A stretch of 64,000 nt of DNA from Anaerococcus sp. Marseille-Q7828 (GTDB taxonomy: Bacteria; Bacillota; Clostridia; Tissierellales; Peptoniphilaceae). This document shows positions 43,974 to 52,871 of this stretch, one piece after another. The stretch covers positions 1,178,001 to 1,242,000 of the forward strand of contig NZ_OX458331.1 in assembly GCF_949769285.1 (NCBI RefSeq), in the 5' to 3' direction. Both the position numbers and the translations under genes were made by a program. Below the pieces are notes generated by a model, which was not told where the DNA came from, searched no databases, and saw only the letters and a list, made by a program, of their open reading frames with translations. How positions within the stretch are numbered: the stretch's first letter is position 1; each line of letters starts with the position of its first letter.

Positions 43974-44704
43974 TAAGTAATTTAAAAACATTTGAAAATA
44001 AGAATTTTGGGAAACTCACTGTTATAGAAAAAGACGGTGAGTTTTTCTTTATAGCAAATGAAGTAGCAACTATGCTAGGATATGTCAATCCAAGAAAAGC
44101 TGTTTATGACCATGTAGATGAGGAAGATAAGGGTGTAACGAAATGGAACACCCCTGGAGGAATACAGAATATTTCAATAATTAACGAATCAGGATTGTAT
44201 TCACTTATCCTTTCATCAAAACTACCACAAGCAAAAATATTCAAAGCTTGGGTAACTAGAGAAGTCTTACCAAGTATTAGAAAAAACGGAGGATATATAG
44301 TAGGGCAAGAAAAGAAAACTAATGAAGATCTACTTGCAGATGCAATTCTTGTAGCCAATAGAATTATTGCCGAAAGAGAAGAAGAGATTGAAGAATTAAG
44401 AACAAAGGCAGACTATTATGACAAATTAGTAGATTATAATCTACTTACAAACTTTAGAAATACTGCCAAAGAGTTAGGAATACCACAAAATCAGTTTATA
44501 AGTTTTCTAATGGATAAAGGATTAATTTATAGAGATAAGAAAAAGAAACTCTTACCTTATGCAGATAAGAACAAGGGATATTTTGAAGTAAAGGAATGGG
44601 TTGATCCACTAGGTACACTTGTAGGAATACAAACATTTATAACACCAAAGGGAAGACACTACCTACTAATTTTATTAGATAGTGAAGGTTTCTACGATGA
44701 ATAA
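43970..44704 (+). CDS. BRO-N/KilAC phage-type antirepressor
   Basis: 244 residues. The BRO-N domain (about 10-110) includes A-N-E-V-A-T-M-L-G-Y and F-K-A-W-V-T-R-E-V-L-P-S-I-R-K-N-G-G. A KilAC/ANT C-terminal domain (about 135-240) has a winged-helix-like L-G-I-P-Q-N-Q-F. Such proteins are typical of phages, where they counter repressors. Here it is embedded by four-base and eight-base overlaps between pcfB and virD4, so it is co-expressed with transfer genes. A role in relieving ICE repression is inference. Confidence 0.88.
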   Translation: MISNLKTFENKNFGKLTVIEKDGEFFFIANEVATMLGYVNPRKAVYDHVDEEDKGVTKWNTPGGIQNISIINESGLYSLILSSKLPQAKIFKAWVTREVLPSIRKNGGYIVGQEKKTNEDLLADAILVANRIIAEREEEIEELRTKADYYDKLVDYNLLTNFRNTAKELGIPQNQFISFLMDKGLIYRDKKKKLLPYADKNKGYFEVKEWVDPLGTLVGIQTFITPKGRHYLLILLDSEGFYDE

Positions 44705-46487
44705 GGTATTAGAAGCCATTCTTTCTGATATTAAAAACCTAATTAAAATAGACAACCCAAAGAAATTTATATTATCAAACATTCCCTATCTATCATTTTT
44801 CTATATTGGAAATATTTTTTCTAAGCACATCAATTCTTATGTAGGAGGAGATATTATTGATAGAATAATGGTAGGAATTTCTGATATAGGAACTTTATCC
44901 TATATACCAAGCCTTAATCCAAGGGACTTGTTAGTAGGTGTTTTTGTTGCTGGTATTGTTAAACTAATTGTTTATATCAAAGGAAAAAATAAAAAGAAAT
45001 ATAGGCAAGGTAAGGAATATGGATCTGCAAGATGGGGAGAAAATAAGGATATTGCTCCATATATTGATCCAAAGTTTGAAAACAATGTTCTTATAACTAA
45101 TACCGAAAGACTTACAATGAACTCAAGACCTAAAAACCCTAAATATGCTAGAAATAAAAATGTATTAGTAATAGGTGGTTCTGGATCAGGTAAGACAAGA
45201 TTTTATGTAAAGCCAAATCTAATGCAAATGCACTCTTCCTATGTAGTAACAGACCCTAAAGGCACACTTGTGTTAGAGTGTGGAAAAATGCTCTATGAAA
45301 ATGGATATGATATAAAGATATTAAATACAATAAACTTTAAAAAATCTATGAAATACAATCCCTTTGCTTATTTGAGAAGTGAAAAAGATATTTTAAAGCT
45401 TGTTCAAACCATAATTGCCAATACCAAGGGAGATGGAGAAAAGGCAGGAGAAGATTTCTGGGTAAAGGCTGAAAAGTTATATTACACTGCCCTCATCGGT
45501 TATATTTATTATGAAGCACCAGAAGAAGAAAAGAACTTTAAGACACTATTGGATATGATTGACGCAAGTGAAGTTAGAGAAGATGACGAAACCTATATGA
45601 ACCCAATTGATAGGCTCTTTGAGGCTCTTGAAAAGAAAGACCCAAGTCATTTTGCAGTTAAGCAATATAAGAAATATAAGCTGGCAGCAGGAAAAACTGC
45701 TAAGTCCATTTTAATATCATGTGGAGCAAGACTAGCACCTTTTGATATAAGAGAGCTTAGAGAACTAATGAGCGAAGATGAATTAGAACTTGATAAAATT
45801 GGAGATAGGAAAACAGCTTTGTTCGTAATAATATCAGATACAGATGATACCTTTAACTTTGTAGTTTCAATAATGTATTCTCAATTATTTAATCTACTAT
45901 GTGATAAGGCAGATGATGTGTATGGTGGAAGACTTCCAGTTCATGTTAGGTGTCTACTTGATGAGTTTGCAAATATCGGTTTGATTCCTAAATTTGAAAA
46001 ACTAATAGCGACAATTCGTTCAAGAGAAATATCGGCAAGTATAATACTACAAGCACAATCTCAATTAAAAGCAATTTATAAAGACCATGCAGATACAATA
46101 GTTGGTAACTGCGACTCTACACTCTTTTTAGGAGGAAAAGAAAAAACAACAGTAAAAGAATTATCAGAAACCTTAGGAAAAGAAACTATAGACCTATATA
46201 ACACATCAGAAACAAGATCCAACCAAAAATCTTTTGGTCTAAATTACCAAAAAACTGGTAAGGAACTTATGAGTCAAGATGAAATAACTGTAATGGATGG
46301 CGGTAAATGTATATACCAACTAAGAGGAGTAAGACCTTTCTTGTCAGATAAATTTGATATTACAAAGCATAAGAATTACAAGTTGTTGGAAGATTATGAT
46401 AAGAGAAACTTGTTTGATGTGGAAGAGTATTTAAAGAATAGAGATAAAATAAAAATAAACAGGAACAGTTTGATTACAAGATTATGA
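44697..46487 (+). CDS. VirD4/PcfC-type coupling protein
   Basis: 596 residues from ATG 44697 (a GTG 15 bases upstream is also possible). One or two N-terminal membrane helices (about 20-40 and 75-95) precede the ATPase: Walker A I-G-G-S-G-S-G-K-T (about 159-167), D-P-K-G-T-L-V, and Walker B C-L-L-D-E-F-A-N (about 418-425). It brings the relaxase-DNA complex to the type IV secretion channel. Confidence 0.94.
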   Translation: MNKVLEAILSDIKNLIKIDNPKKFILSNIPYLSFFYIGNIFSKHINSYVGGDIIDRIMVGISDIGTLSYIPSLNPRDLLVGVFVAGIVKLIVYIKGKNKKKYRQGKEYGSARWGENKDIAPYIDPKFENNVLITNTERLTMNSRPKNPKYARNKNVLVIGGSGSGKTRFYVKPNLMQMHSSYVVTDPKGTLVLECGKMLYENGYDIKILNTINFKKSMKYNPFAYLRSEKDILKLVQTIIANTKGDGEKAGEDFWVKAEKLYYTALIGYIYYEAPEEEKNFKTLLDMIDASEVREDDETYMNPIDRLFEALEKKDPSHFAVKQYKKYKLAAGKTAKSILISCGARLAPFDIRELRELMSEDELELDKIGDRKTALFVIISDTDDTFNFVVSIMYSQLFNLLCDKADDVYGGRLPVHVRCLLDEFANIGLIPKFEKLIATIRSREISASIILQAQSQLKAIYKDHADTIVGNCDSTLFLGGKEKTTVKELSETLGKETIDLYNTSETRSNQKSFGLNYQKTGKELMSQDEITVMDGGKCIYQLRGVRPFLSDKFDITKHKNYKLLEDYDKRNLFDVEEYLKNRDKIKINRNSLITRL

Positions 46488-46550
46488 ATTAAGCTTAGGA
46501 TAAAAATATTTTTGGTATAATATCTATATATAAACCATGGAGGTAGGCAT

Positions 46551-47069
46551 ATGAGGTCTTATGAAAGTAATGAAGAATTAAAAAATGAGATAAAGAAAAC
46601 TTTTGAAAAGTATATTTCTGAGTTTGATAATATACCGGAAGAACTAAAAGACAAAAAAGTAGAAGAAGTTGATAGGACACCGGCAGAAAATCTTGCCTAT
46701 CAAGTAGGTTGGACAACTTTACTCTTAAAATGGGAAGAAGATGAGAAAAAAGGACTGGAAGTTAAAACGCCATCAGATAATTTCAAATGGAATCAACTTG
46801 GAGAATTATATAAGTGGTTTACAGATACTTATGCTCATAAATCTTTAAAGGAGCTAAAAGAACAACTAACACAAAATGTAGAAAATATTTGTCTTATGAT
46901 AGATGAATTAACAGATGAGGAGTTATTTAAACCCCATATGAGAAAATGGGCGGATGAAGCAACAAAAACCGCAACTTGGGAAGTTTATAAATTTATTCAT
47001 GTAAATACAGTAGCGCCATTTGGAACATTTAGGACTAAGATTAGGAAATGGAAGAAATTAGTTCTATAG
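46551..47069 (+). CDS. ClbS/DfsB-family four-helix protein
   Basis: 172 residues. R-T-P-A-E-N-L-A-Y-Q-V-G-W (about 44-56), F-K-W-N-Q-L-G-x-L-Y and V-N-T-V-A-P-F-x-x-F-R-T-K-I-R-K-W at the end are the marks of the ClbS/DfsB (DUF1706) family. ClbS protects colibactin makers by opening a DNA-damaging cyclopropane; most relatives on ICEs have no tested substrate. It begins a cargo block behind a weak TATAAT (near 46,515) and GGAGG. Resistance to a small toxic molecule is inference. Confidence 0.87.
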   Translation: MRSYESNEELKNEIKKTFEKYISEFDNIPEELKDKKVEEVDRTPAENLAYQVGWTTLLLKWEEDEKKGLEVKTPSDNFKWNQLGELYKWFTDTYAHKSLKELKEQLTQNVENICLMIDELTDEELFKPHMRKWADEATKTATWEVYKFIHVNTVAPFGTFRTKIRKWKKLVL

Positions 47070-47106
47070 ATAGAAAAGTATAAATAAGTTTACTTAGGAG
47101 GATTTT

Positions 47107-47529
47107 ATGGCAGTTGCAAATATCAAAGTTACATTAAATTGCCCAATAGAAAAAGTATGGGATAAAGTTACTGACCTTCGTGATTTTGGTTGGAGAAGTG
47201 ATATCAAAGATATCAAAATTATTGATGATAAGAATTTTGTAGAGATTACAAAAGATGGGATAGAAACAAATTTTAAAGTTATAGAATATACGAAACATCA
47301 ATGCTGGTCTTTTGAAATTGAAAACGCAAATATAAAAGGAACTTGGATAGGAAAATTTTATTCGAATGGAGATAAAACAACATTAGATTTTACAGAAAAT
47401 GTTATTTCTAAAAAATTTATATTTAAACCTTTTGTAGGATTATATTTAAGAAACCAACAAAAACTGTATTTTAAAGATTTGAAGGAAGCACTTAATTGTG
47501 AAGAAGCAAGTCATGTTCAAGTGTTATGA
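47107..47529 (+). CDS. SRPBCC-family protein (polyketide cyclase/START-like)
   Basis: 140 residues beginning with V-A-N-I-K-V-T-L-N-C-P-I-E-K-V-W-D-K-V-T-D, the usual opening strand and helix of the SRPBCC fold, and closing with a long amphipathic helix. These proteins enclose a hydrophobic ligand. AGGAGG ribosome binding site; it directly follows the ClbS-like gene, which suggests a shared small-molecule role. Confidence 0.8.
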   Translation: MAVANIKVTLNCPIEKVWDKVTDLRDFGWRSDIKDIKIIDDKNFVEITKDGIETNFKVIEYTKHQCWSFEIENANIKGTWIGKFYSNGDKTTLDFTENVISKKFIFKPFVGLYLRNQQKLYFKDLKEALNCEEASHVQVL

Positions 47530-47596
47530 AAATAATAAAATAGATAAATTGGAGTAGCCTATTCATATATTTATATCTTTTCGAAAGGATAAAACA

Positions 47597-48214
47597 ATGA
47601 TAGAAAGTAGACCTAAGTTTGATAAAATCACATCGTTTGATGAGTTTAATAAATACTATTGGTATCGTGAAGAACTTTCACAGATATGCAAGTTATTAGG
47701 ATTAGAATATAGAGGTACAAAACAAGAACTCACTTATATTATTGAGCAGTACTTTAAGGGTGATGTGATTAAAAAGTCATCAATAAAAAACATAAAGAAA
47801 CAAGTTGATTATATTACTTTAGATATGCCTTTACTTGAGTGTGAATTTTCCTTTAATTCAAAATTCAGAGAATATTTTTCTGTTGTAACAGGTGTTTTGC
47901 CTTTCAAATTTACTGCAGATATGGCAACGGCTTGGAGAAAAGTAAAAAGAGAAAATGATTTGAGTTTTACAATTCAAGATATGCTCAAAGTTTATTATGG
48001 AAAATCAGATTATGCTAAGTATGATAATTCGGTTTGTCAATGGAATCAATTTTTAAAGGATTTTTGTGCAGACGAAAATAGTTGTAACTACTCTAATAAA
48101 ATACAAGTAGCTGCAATTCTTTGGAAAGAAGTCAGAGATTCAAAAAACAAAAAAGTTTATTCACGAGAACTTATAAAAAAATATGAGGATAAAATAGAAG
48201 ACTATCACAAGTAA
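47597..48214 (+). CDS. SAP-domain protein (DUF6434-like)
   Basis: 205 residues. The N-terminal helices L-S-Q-I-C-K-L-L-G-L-E-Y-R-G-T-K-Q-E-L (about 28-46) fit a SAP DNA-binding motif. The second half holds F-T-I-Q-D-M-L-K-V-Y-Y-G and a W-x-x-F-L-K-D-F segment typical of proteins annotated as SAP domain/DUF6434. Third gene of the cargo block, 67 bases after the SRPBCC gene. Function unknown. Confidence 0.7.
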   Translation: MIESRPKFDKITSFDEFNKYYWYREELSQICKLLGLEYRGTKQELTYIIEQYFKGDVIKKSSIKNIKKQVDYITLDMPLLECEFSFNSKFREYFSVVTGVLPFKFTADMATAWRKVKRENDLSFTIQDMLKVYYGKSDYAKYDNSVCQWNQFLKDFCADENSCNYSNKIQVAAILWKEVRDSKNKKVYSRELIKKYEDKIEDYHK

Positions 48215-48260
48215 ACAGAAACTATTTTTTTGAATGAAAAAATTAATACAGATAGATGTT

Positions 48261-48297
48261 AGGCGATAGAAATTAAAAACTCTATCGTCTTTTTTTA
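48261..48297 (+). terminator. Hairpin terminator/attenuator 1 upstream of ssb
   Basis: AGGCGATAGA / TCTATCGTCT, ten base pairs with one G-T, then T8. Ends the cargo transcript or attenuates readthrough into ssb. Confidence 0.75.
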
Positions 48298-48316
48298 TAC
48301 TCAAAATTAGGAGGTT

Positions 48317-48346
48317 ATGATGGTAAGGATAAGAAGTCCCACTTAA
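48317..48346 (+). CDS. Possible nine-codon leader peptide
   Basis: M-M-V-R-I-R-S-P-T behind AGGAGG (five bases before the first ATG), lying between two similar terminator hairpins. The strong ribosome binding site on such a short frame suggests an attenuation leader rather than a functional peptide. Tentative. Confidence 0.35.
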   Translation: MMVRIRSPT

Positions 48347-48370
48347 AACAATTTAATATATAAGACATTT

Positions 48371-48402
48371 AGCGATTGAAATATAAGTTCAGTCGCTTTT
48401 TT
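48371..48402 (+). terminator. Hairpin terminator/attenuator 2 upstream of ssb
   Basis: AGCGATTGAA / TTCAGTCGCT, ten base pairs with one G-T, T6 tail, 33 bases before ssb. Closely similar in sequence to hairpin 1. Confidence 0.75.
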
Positions 48403-48435
48403 AATTGAAATTTATAGATTAAGGAGAAGAAATTA

Positions 48436-48747
48436 ATGGATAGAGAAATGATAAATATTAATGCAAATTTAGTTAAGGAAGCTGAATTTTCAGAATTTGA
48501 AAAAGATGGAGAAAATGTTCAAGTAGCAAATTTTGCTCTTGTAAAAAAATATGGAAAGGGCAAAGAATATACAAATTGCTCAGTATATGGAGAAAAGGTA
48601 GAAATTGTAAAAGATTTTGAAAAAGGAGATCTAATCCATGTCTTTGGATATTTCAAAGAAAATAAAAAAGGAGATAAGGTCTACAAGAATTTTATAGTTA
48701 AATCACTAAACAAAATAGAAAATAAGAAAGAAAATGAGGAGGAATAA
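48436..48747 (+). CDS. ssb: Single-stranded DNA-binding protein (ICE-encoded)
   Basis: 103-residue OB-fold protein. N-A-N-L-V-K-E-A-E-F, V-A-N-F-A-L-V-K-K, T-N-C-S-V-Y-G-E-K-V and G-D-L-I-H-V-F-G-Y match Ssb, but the acidic tail used for partner binding is reduced to a Glu-rich end. ICEs of this class use it to protect transferred strands. AAGGAG lies nine bases before ATG 48436. Confidence 0.88.
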   Translation: MDREMININANLVKEAEFSEFEKDGENVQVANFALVKKYGKGKEYTNCSVYGEKVEIVKDFEKGDLIHVFGYFKENKKGDKVYKNFIVKSLNKIENKKENEEE

Positions 48748-48748
48748 T

Positions 48749-48964
48749 ATGGAATTTTTTACAGCTGGAGTTGGAGTTTTAAAGACACTTGTAACTGCAA
48801 TTGGTGCAGGTTTAGGAGCATGGGGAGTTATTAACTTGATGGAAGGTTATGGTAATGATAACCCTGGTGCTAAATCTCAAGGTATTAAGCAGCTTATGGC
48901 CGGTGGGGGAATTGTACTAATTGGTATTAAATTAATTCCACTACTTGCAAATGCTTTAAATTAG
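48749..48964 (+). CDS. Maff2-family small membrane protein (pilin-like)
   Basis: 71 residues from ATG 48749 behind AGGAGG. Two hydrophobic helices flank a short loop with G-Y-G-N-D-N-P-G-A-K-S-Q-G. The Maff2 family occupies the VirB2/TrbC-like position in Tn1549-type ICEs. The Q-G-I-K-Q-L-M-A-G-G motif is well conserved in it. Confidence 0.88.
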   Translation: MEFFTAGVGVLKTLVTAIGAGLGAWGVINLMEGYGNDNPGAKSQGIKQLMAGGGIVLIGIKLIPLLANALN

Positions 48965-48974
48965 GAGAAAGTCT

Positions 48975-49838
48975 ATGTTTGGTATCTTTGACAAGCTAAC
49001 TGAATTTTTTAAGGATATGCTACTCGGAGGTATCAAAGCAAATCTTGAGTCCATGTTCTTAGATATAAATGACAAGGTAGGAGTTATTGCAACTGATGTT
49101 GGGAAGACACCAATGGGTTGGAATGGAGAAGTGTATAACTTCATAAAAAACATTAATGATAATGTGATCGTTCCAATAGCAGGTCTTATCATAACAGCAG
49201 TTTTATGTATTGAACTCATAAATATGGTTATGCAAAAGAATAATATGCACGATACAGATACTTTTGAGTTTTTCAAATACATTATAAAGATGTTTATAGC
49301 AGTCTACCTTGCAAGCCATGCCTTTGAATTTTCAATGGCAGTCTTTGATGTGGCACAAAATCTTGTAAACAAAGCGGCAGGGGTAATCACTACTTCTGCC
49401 ACTGTTTCAGGAGATCAGATAGTTGCAATGGTTGATACATTAAAAGAAAAAGAAATAGGTGAGCTTTTAATGATATTAGTTGAAACAAGCCTTGTAAGGA
49501 TTGCAATTCAATGTATATCTTTAACTATTACCTTAATAGTATATGGGCGTATGTTTGAAATATATGTCTACTCATCAGTATCATCCATACCATTTGCGAC
49601 TATGGGAAATAAAGAATGGGGTCAGATTGGAACAAATTATATCAAGGGACTTTTTGCCTTGGGATTACAAGGTTTGTTTTTGATGGTATGTTTAGGTATC
49701 TACACCGTTTTAATAAGGACGGTACAGATTACAGATATTCACGCAAGCTTGTTTAGTATATTAGGATATGCTCTACTACTTGGACTTATGATGTTTAAGA
49801 GTGGAACAGTTGCAAAAAGTATTATGAATACGCACTAG
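48975..49838 (+). CDS. VirB6/TrbL-like conjugation membrane protein
   Basis: 287 residues with about six hydrophobic helices (near 60-80, 100-120, 165-190, 195-215, 225-250 and 255-280). It follows Maff2, the place of the VirB6/TrbL channel component in Tn1549-like ICEs. N-terminal amphipathic segment G-I-F-D-K-L-T-E-F-F-K-D. Confidence 0.85.
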   Translation: MFGIFDKLTEFFKDMLLGGIKANLESMFLDINDKVGVIATDVGKTPMGWNGEVYNFIKNINDNVIVPIAGLIITAVLCIELINMVMQKNNMHDTDTFEFFKYIIKMFIAVYLASHAFEFSMAVFDVAQNLVNKAAGVITTSATVSGDQIVAMVDTLKEKEIGELLMILVETSLVRIAIQCISLTITLIVYGRMFEIYVYSSVSSIPFATMGNKEWGQIGTNYIKGLFALGLQGLFLMVCLGIYTVLIRTVQITDIHASLFSILGYALLLGLMMFKSGTVAKSIMNTH

Positions 49839-49847
49839 GAGGAATAA

Positions 49848-50138
49848 ATGTTAAAAAAGAAAAATTGTGCTTTATTGGGACTTGGAATTTTATTAGGAGG
49901 AACTTATGAAATCTTAAAAGAGAAAAAAAGAAATGAAGAGATTAGAAACTTAAAGAGGAGAATAAATAGACTAGGAAGATGTCACAATGAATTTGTTATG
50001 TATCAAGGAGAATACAATGACAGAAATGAAGAAAATCAAGAAGAATTAGAAGAAAGAATTAGCTACCTAGAAGAAGAAACAACATCTAATTATGACCATA
50101 TACTTGAACTTTCCAAAGAAGAAGTAGAGGGAGATTAA
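49848..50138 (+). CDS. Small hypothetical membrane-anchored coiled-coil protein
   Basis: 96 residues: a short N-terminal hydrophobic helix (about 8-22), then a charged, predicted coiled-coil body rich in Glu and Arg. AGGAGG ribosome binding site. It lies between VirB6-like and PrgI genes, so it likely serves the transfer apparatus. No family recognised. Confidence 0.65.
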   Translation: MLKKKNCALLGLGILLGGTYEILKEKKRNEEIRNLKRRINRLGRCHNEFVMYQGEYNDRNEENQEELEERISYLEEETTSNYDHILELSKEEVEGD

Positions 50139-50139
50139 A

Positions 50140-50550
50140 ATGGCATATGTACCAATACCAAAAGATTTGGACAAGATTAAAACAAAGGTTGCCTTTAACT
50201 TAACCAAAAGACAACTTATAGGTTTTTCGGTGGCAGGACTAATTGGCATACCAACCTATTTATTTATGAAGAAATATCTACCTAATGATGTTTCAATCAT
50301 TGTAATGCTAATAGTAACCCTGCCAATCTTTTTTATAACCTTATATGAAAAAGACACTTTAACTTCTGAAAAGTATTTTAAATTTTTCTATCTTCATAAG
50401 TTTTATCAACCAACTAAGAGAATAAGAAAGGAGGCATACCTTGAAGCTAAGAAAAAAGCAAATCAGCGACTTAAATCTAAGGGAAAAACAATTAAAAAAA
50501 GACCGAAAGGAAGTAAGAAGGCTAAAAACAAAGAAAGATCCAACAAATAG
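50140..50550 (+). CDS. prgI: PrgI-family conjugation protein
   Basis: 136 residues opening Y-V-P-I-P-K-D-L-D-K-I-K-T-K-V-A-F-N-L-T-K-R-Q, the PrgI signature, with two membrane helices (about 30-47 and 52-69). The C-terminus is strongly basic. PrgI is the VirB3-like partner of VirB4 in Gram-positive transfer systems. Its last 110 bases overlap the virB4 start. Confidence 0.92.
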   Translation: MAYVPIPKDLDKIKTKVAFNLTKRQLIGFSVAGLIGIPTYLFMKKYLPNDVSIIVMLIVTLPIFFITLYEKDTLTSEKYFKFFYLHKFYQPTKRIRKEAYLEAKKKANQRLKSKGKTIKKRPKGSKKAKNKERSNK

Positions 50551-52864
50551 TCTTCTAAGTTTAATTTTAAATAAAGAGAAAAAGAGATTTACAGTTGAGG
50601 ATACAATTCCATATATAAGAATGTTACCAGAGGGCATTTGCCAGTTAGATGAAAAAAATTATTCAAAGACAATTTCATTTCAAGATATAAATTACCAGTT
50701 GGCATTGGAAGAAGATAGAGATTTAATCTTTAACCAATTTGCCAACTTTTTAAATTCTTTTGATCCAAGTGTCCACATTGAACTTTCGTATGTAAATCAA
50801 TTAGGAAGAAATAAAGACCTACAAGATGCAATTAAAATTGCTGATAAGGGAGACTTCTATGACGATGTAAGAAAAGAGTTTAGGGAGATGTTAAAGCTTC
50901 AACTTGCAAAGGGGAATAACGGACTTAAAAAGATGAAGTATATAACCTTTACCACAGAAGCCGATAATCTAGAGCAAGCAAGAGCAAAGTTAAATAGACT
51001 TGAAGTAGATATTTTATCTAACTTTAAATCTATGGGAGTAAGAGCAGAAAGCCTTGATGGAGAAGAAAGACTAAGACTTGTTCACGATATGTTAAATCCA
51101 GACAAAAACTTTGATTTTTCATATAAGGATTTGAAGAAGAAAGAGTCTACAAAATCACATATAACTCCCAATATCTTTAATTTTACACCAGCAAATAATT
51201 TTAAATTTGGGAAATTCATTGGAGCGACGAGCCATTTTCAAATACTTGCAAGCGAGTTATCAGACAGAATGTTATCTGAGTTTTTAGATATTGATGACAA
51301 CATTTATGTGGCATTTCATATAGATGTAGTTGAACAAGCAGAAGCTATTAAACTCATTAAAAGAAAGAACACAGACCTAGACAGAATGAAAATTGAAGAA
51401 CAAAAGAAAGCAGTTCGAGCAGGATATGATATGGATATTATTCCATCAGATATAAATACTTTTGGGGCTGATGTTAAGTCAATGTTATCTGACTTACAAA
51501 ATAGAGATGAAAGGCTCTTTGCAGTATCCATAGTAATGATGAATTTTGCTAGGACTAATCAAAAATTAGAAAATACAATTGCTCAAATTTCATCAATTGC
51601 AAATAGACATAATTGTCAGGTAAAAAGATTATCTCATCAACAAGAGCAAGGACTTGTTTCTGTCTTACCTTTAGGAGTTAATCAAGTCGAGATAAAAAGA
51701 TTTTTAACTTCATCATCAACGGCAGTATTTATGCCTTTTACAACAGAAGAGCTATTTATTGATTCGGCAAATTCTTTGTACTATGGCTTAAATGCCCTTA
51801 GCCAAAACTTGATAATGGCAGATAGGAAGAAACTAAAGAACCCTAACGGACTAATATTAGGTACACCAGGTTCTGGTAAATCTTTCTCGGCAAAGAGAGA
51901 GATGGCAAATGCAATTCTTGTAACAGACGATGATGTAATTATTTGTGATCCTGAGGGTGAGTATTCAAACCTTGTAAAACAATTTAATGGAGAAGTTATT
52001 AAAGTTTCGGCAAAGTCAAAGGACTACCTAAATCCACTAGATATAAATATGAACTATGGAGATGGGGACGCACCTTTAAAGGATAAGGCAAACTTCATAA
52101 TGTCTATGCTTGAACTTGTAGTAGGAGGATCTGGTCTTACTGCTGCAGAAAAATCTGTTATAGATAGGTGCTTACCAAAGATATACCAAAAATATTTTGA
52201 AGACCCAAAGCCAGAAAATATGCCGATTTTAGGAGATTTATACGATATGCTCCTATCTCAAGAAGAGGGAGTTGGTAGAAAACTAGCAACAGAAATGGAA
52301 ATTTATGTTAAGGGAAGTCTTAATGTCTTTAATAATAGGTCAAATGTTGACTTAAATAGGCAACTGCTCTGTTTTGATATAAAAGAGCTAGGAACACAAC
52401 TTAAAAAAATAGGTATGCTTGTAATTCAAGACCAGGTTTGGAACAAGGTTTCCTTAAATAGAGGAAGCAAGTCTACAAGATACTATATAGATGAGTTCCA
52501 TCTTCTATTAAAAGACCCACAAACTGCTTCATATTCAGTAGAAATCTGGAAAAGATTTAGAAAATGGGGCGGTATTCCAACAGGTATAACTCAAAACGTA
52601 AAAGACCTTTTAACAAGTCAGGAAATTGAAAATATCTTTGATAATACAGACTTTGTTCTAATGTTAAATCAAGCATCTGGAGATAGGGATATTCTTGCTA
52701 AGAAATTAAAAATATCGCCTTATCAGTTAAACTATATTACTAATTCAAACGCAGGTGAGGGACTATTATTCTTCGGAAATACTATTGTTCCATTTATAGA
52801 TAAATTCCCTAAAGACACCATGTTATATAAGCTAATGACAACAAAACCAGAAGAAGCTAAGTAG
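50441..52864 (+). CDS. VirB4-type conjugation ATPase
   Basis: 807 residues from TTG 50441, which has AAGGAGG six bases upstream, inside prgI. A basic, low-complexity N-terminal 35 residues come from the overlap. Motor domain: Walker A G-T-P-G-S-G-K-S (about 470-477), Walker B Y-Y-I-D-E-F-H-L-L (about 680-688). It energises substrate transfer through the type IV secretion channel. Confidence 0.95.
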   Translation: MKLRKKQISDLNLREKQLKKDRKEVRRLKTKKDPTNSLLSLILNKEKKRFTVEDTIPYIRMLPEGICQLDEKNYSKTISFQDINYQLALEEDRDLIFNQFANFLNSFDPSVHIELSYVNQLGRNKDLQDAIKIADKGDFYDDVRKEFREMLKLQLAKGNNGLKKMKYITFTTEADNLEQARAKLNRLEVDILSNFKSMGVRAESLDGEERLRLVHDMLNPDKNFDFSYKDLKKKESTKSHITPNIFNFTPANNFKFGKFIGATSHFQILASELSDRMLSEFLDIDDNIYVAFHIDVVEQAEAIKLIKRKNTDLDRMKIEEQKKAVRAGYDMDIIPSDINTFGADVKSMLSDLQNRDERLFAVSIVMMNFARTNQKLENTIAQISSIANRHNCQVKRLSHQQEQGLVSVLPLGVNQVEIKRFLTSSSTAVFMPFTTEELFIDSANSLYYGLNALSQNLIMADRKKLKNPNGLILGTPGSGKSFSAKREMANAILVTDDDVIICDPEGEYSNLVKQFNGEVIKVSAKSKDYLNPLDINMNYGDGDAPLKDKANFIMSMLELVVGGSGLTAAEKSVIDRCLPKIYQKYFEDPKPENMPILGDLYDMLLSQEEGVGRKLATEMEIYVKGSLNVFNNRSNVDLNRQLLCFDIKELGTQLKKIGMLVIQDQVWNKVSLNRGSKSTRYYIDEFHLLLKDPQTASYSVEIWKRFRKWGGIPTGITQNVKDLLTSQEIENIFDNTDFVLMLNQASGDRDILAKKLKISPYQLNYITNSNAGEGLLFFGNTIVPFIDKFPKDTMLYKLMTTKPEEAK

Positions 52865-52871
52865 GTGTGAT

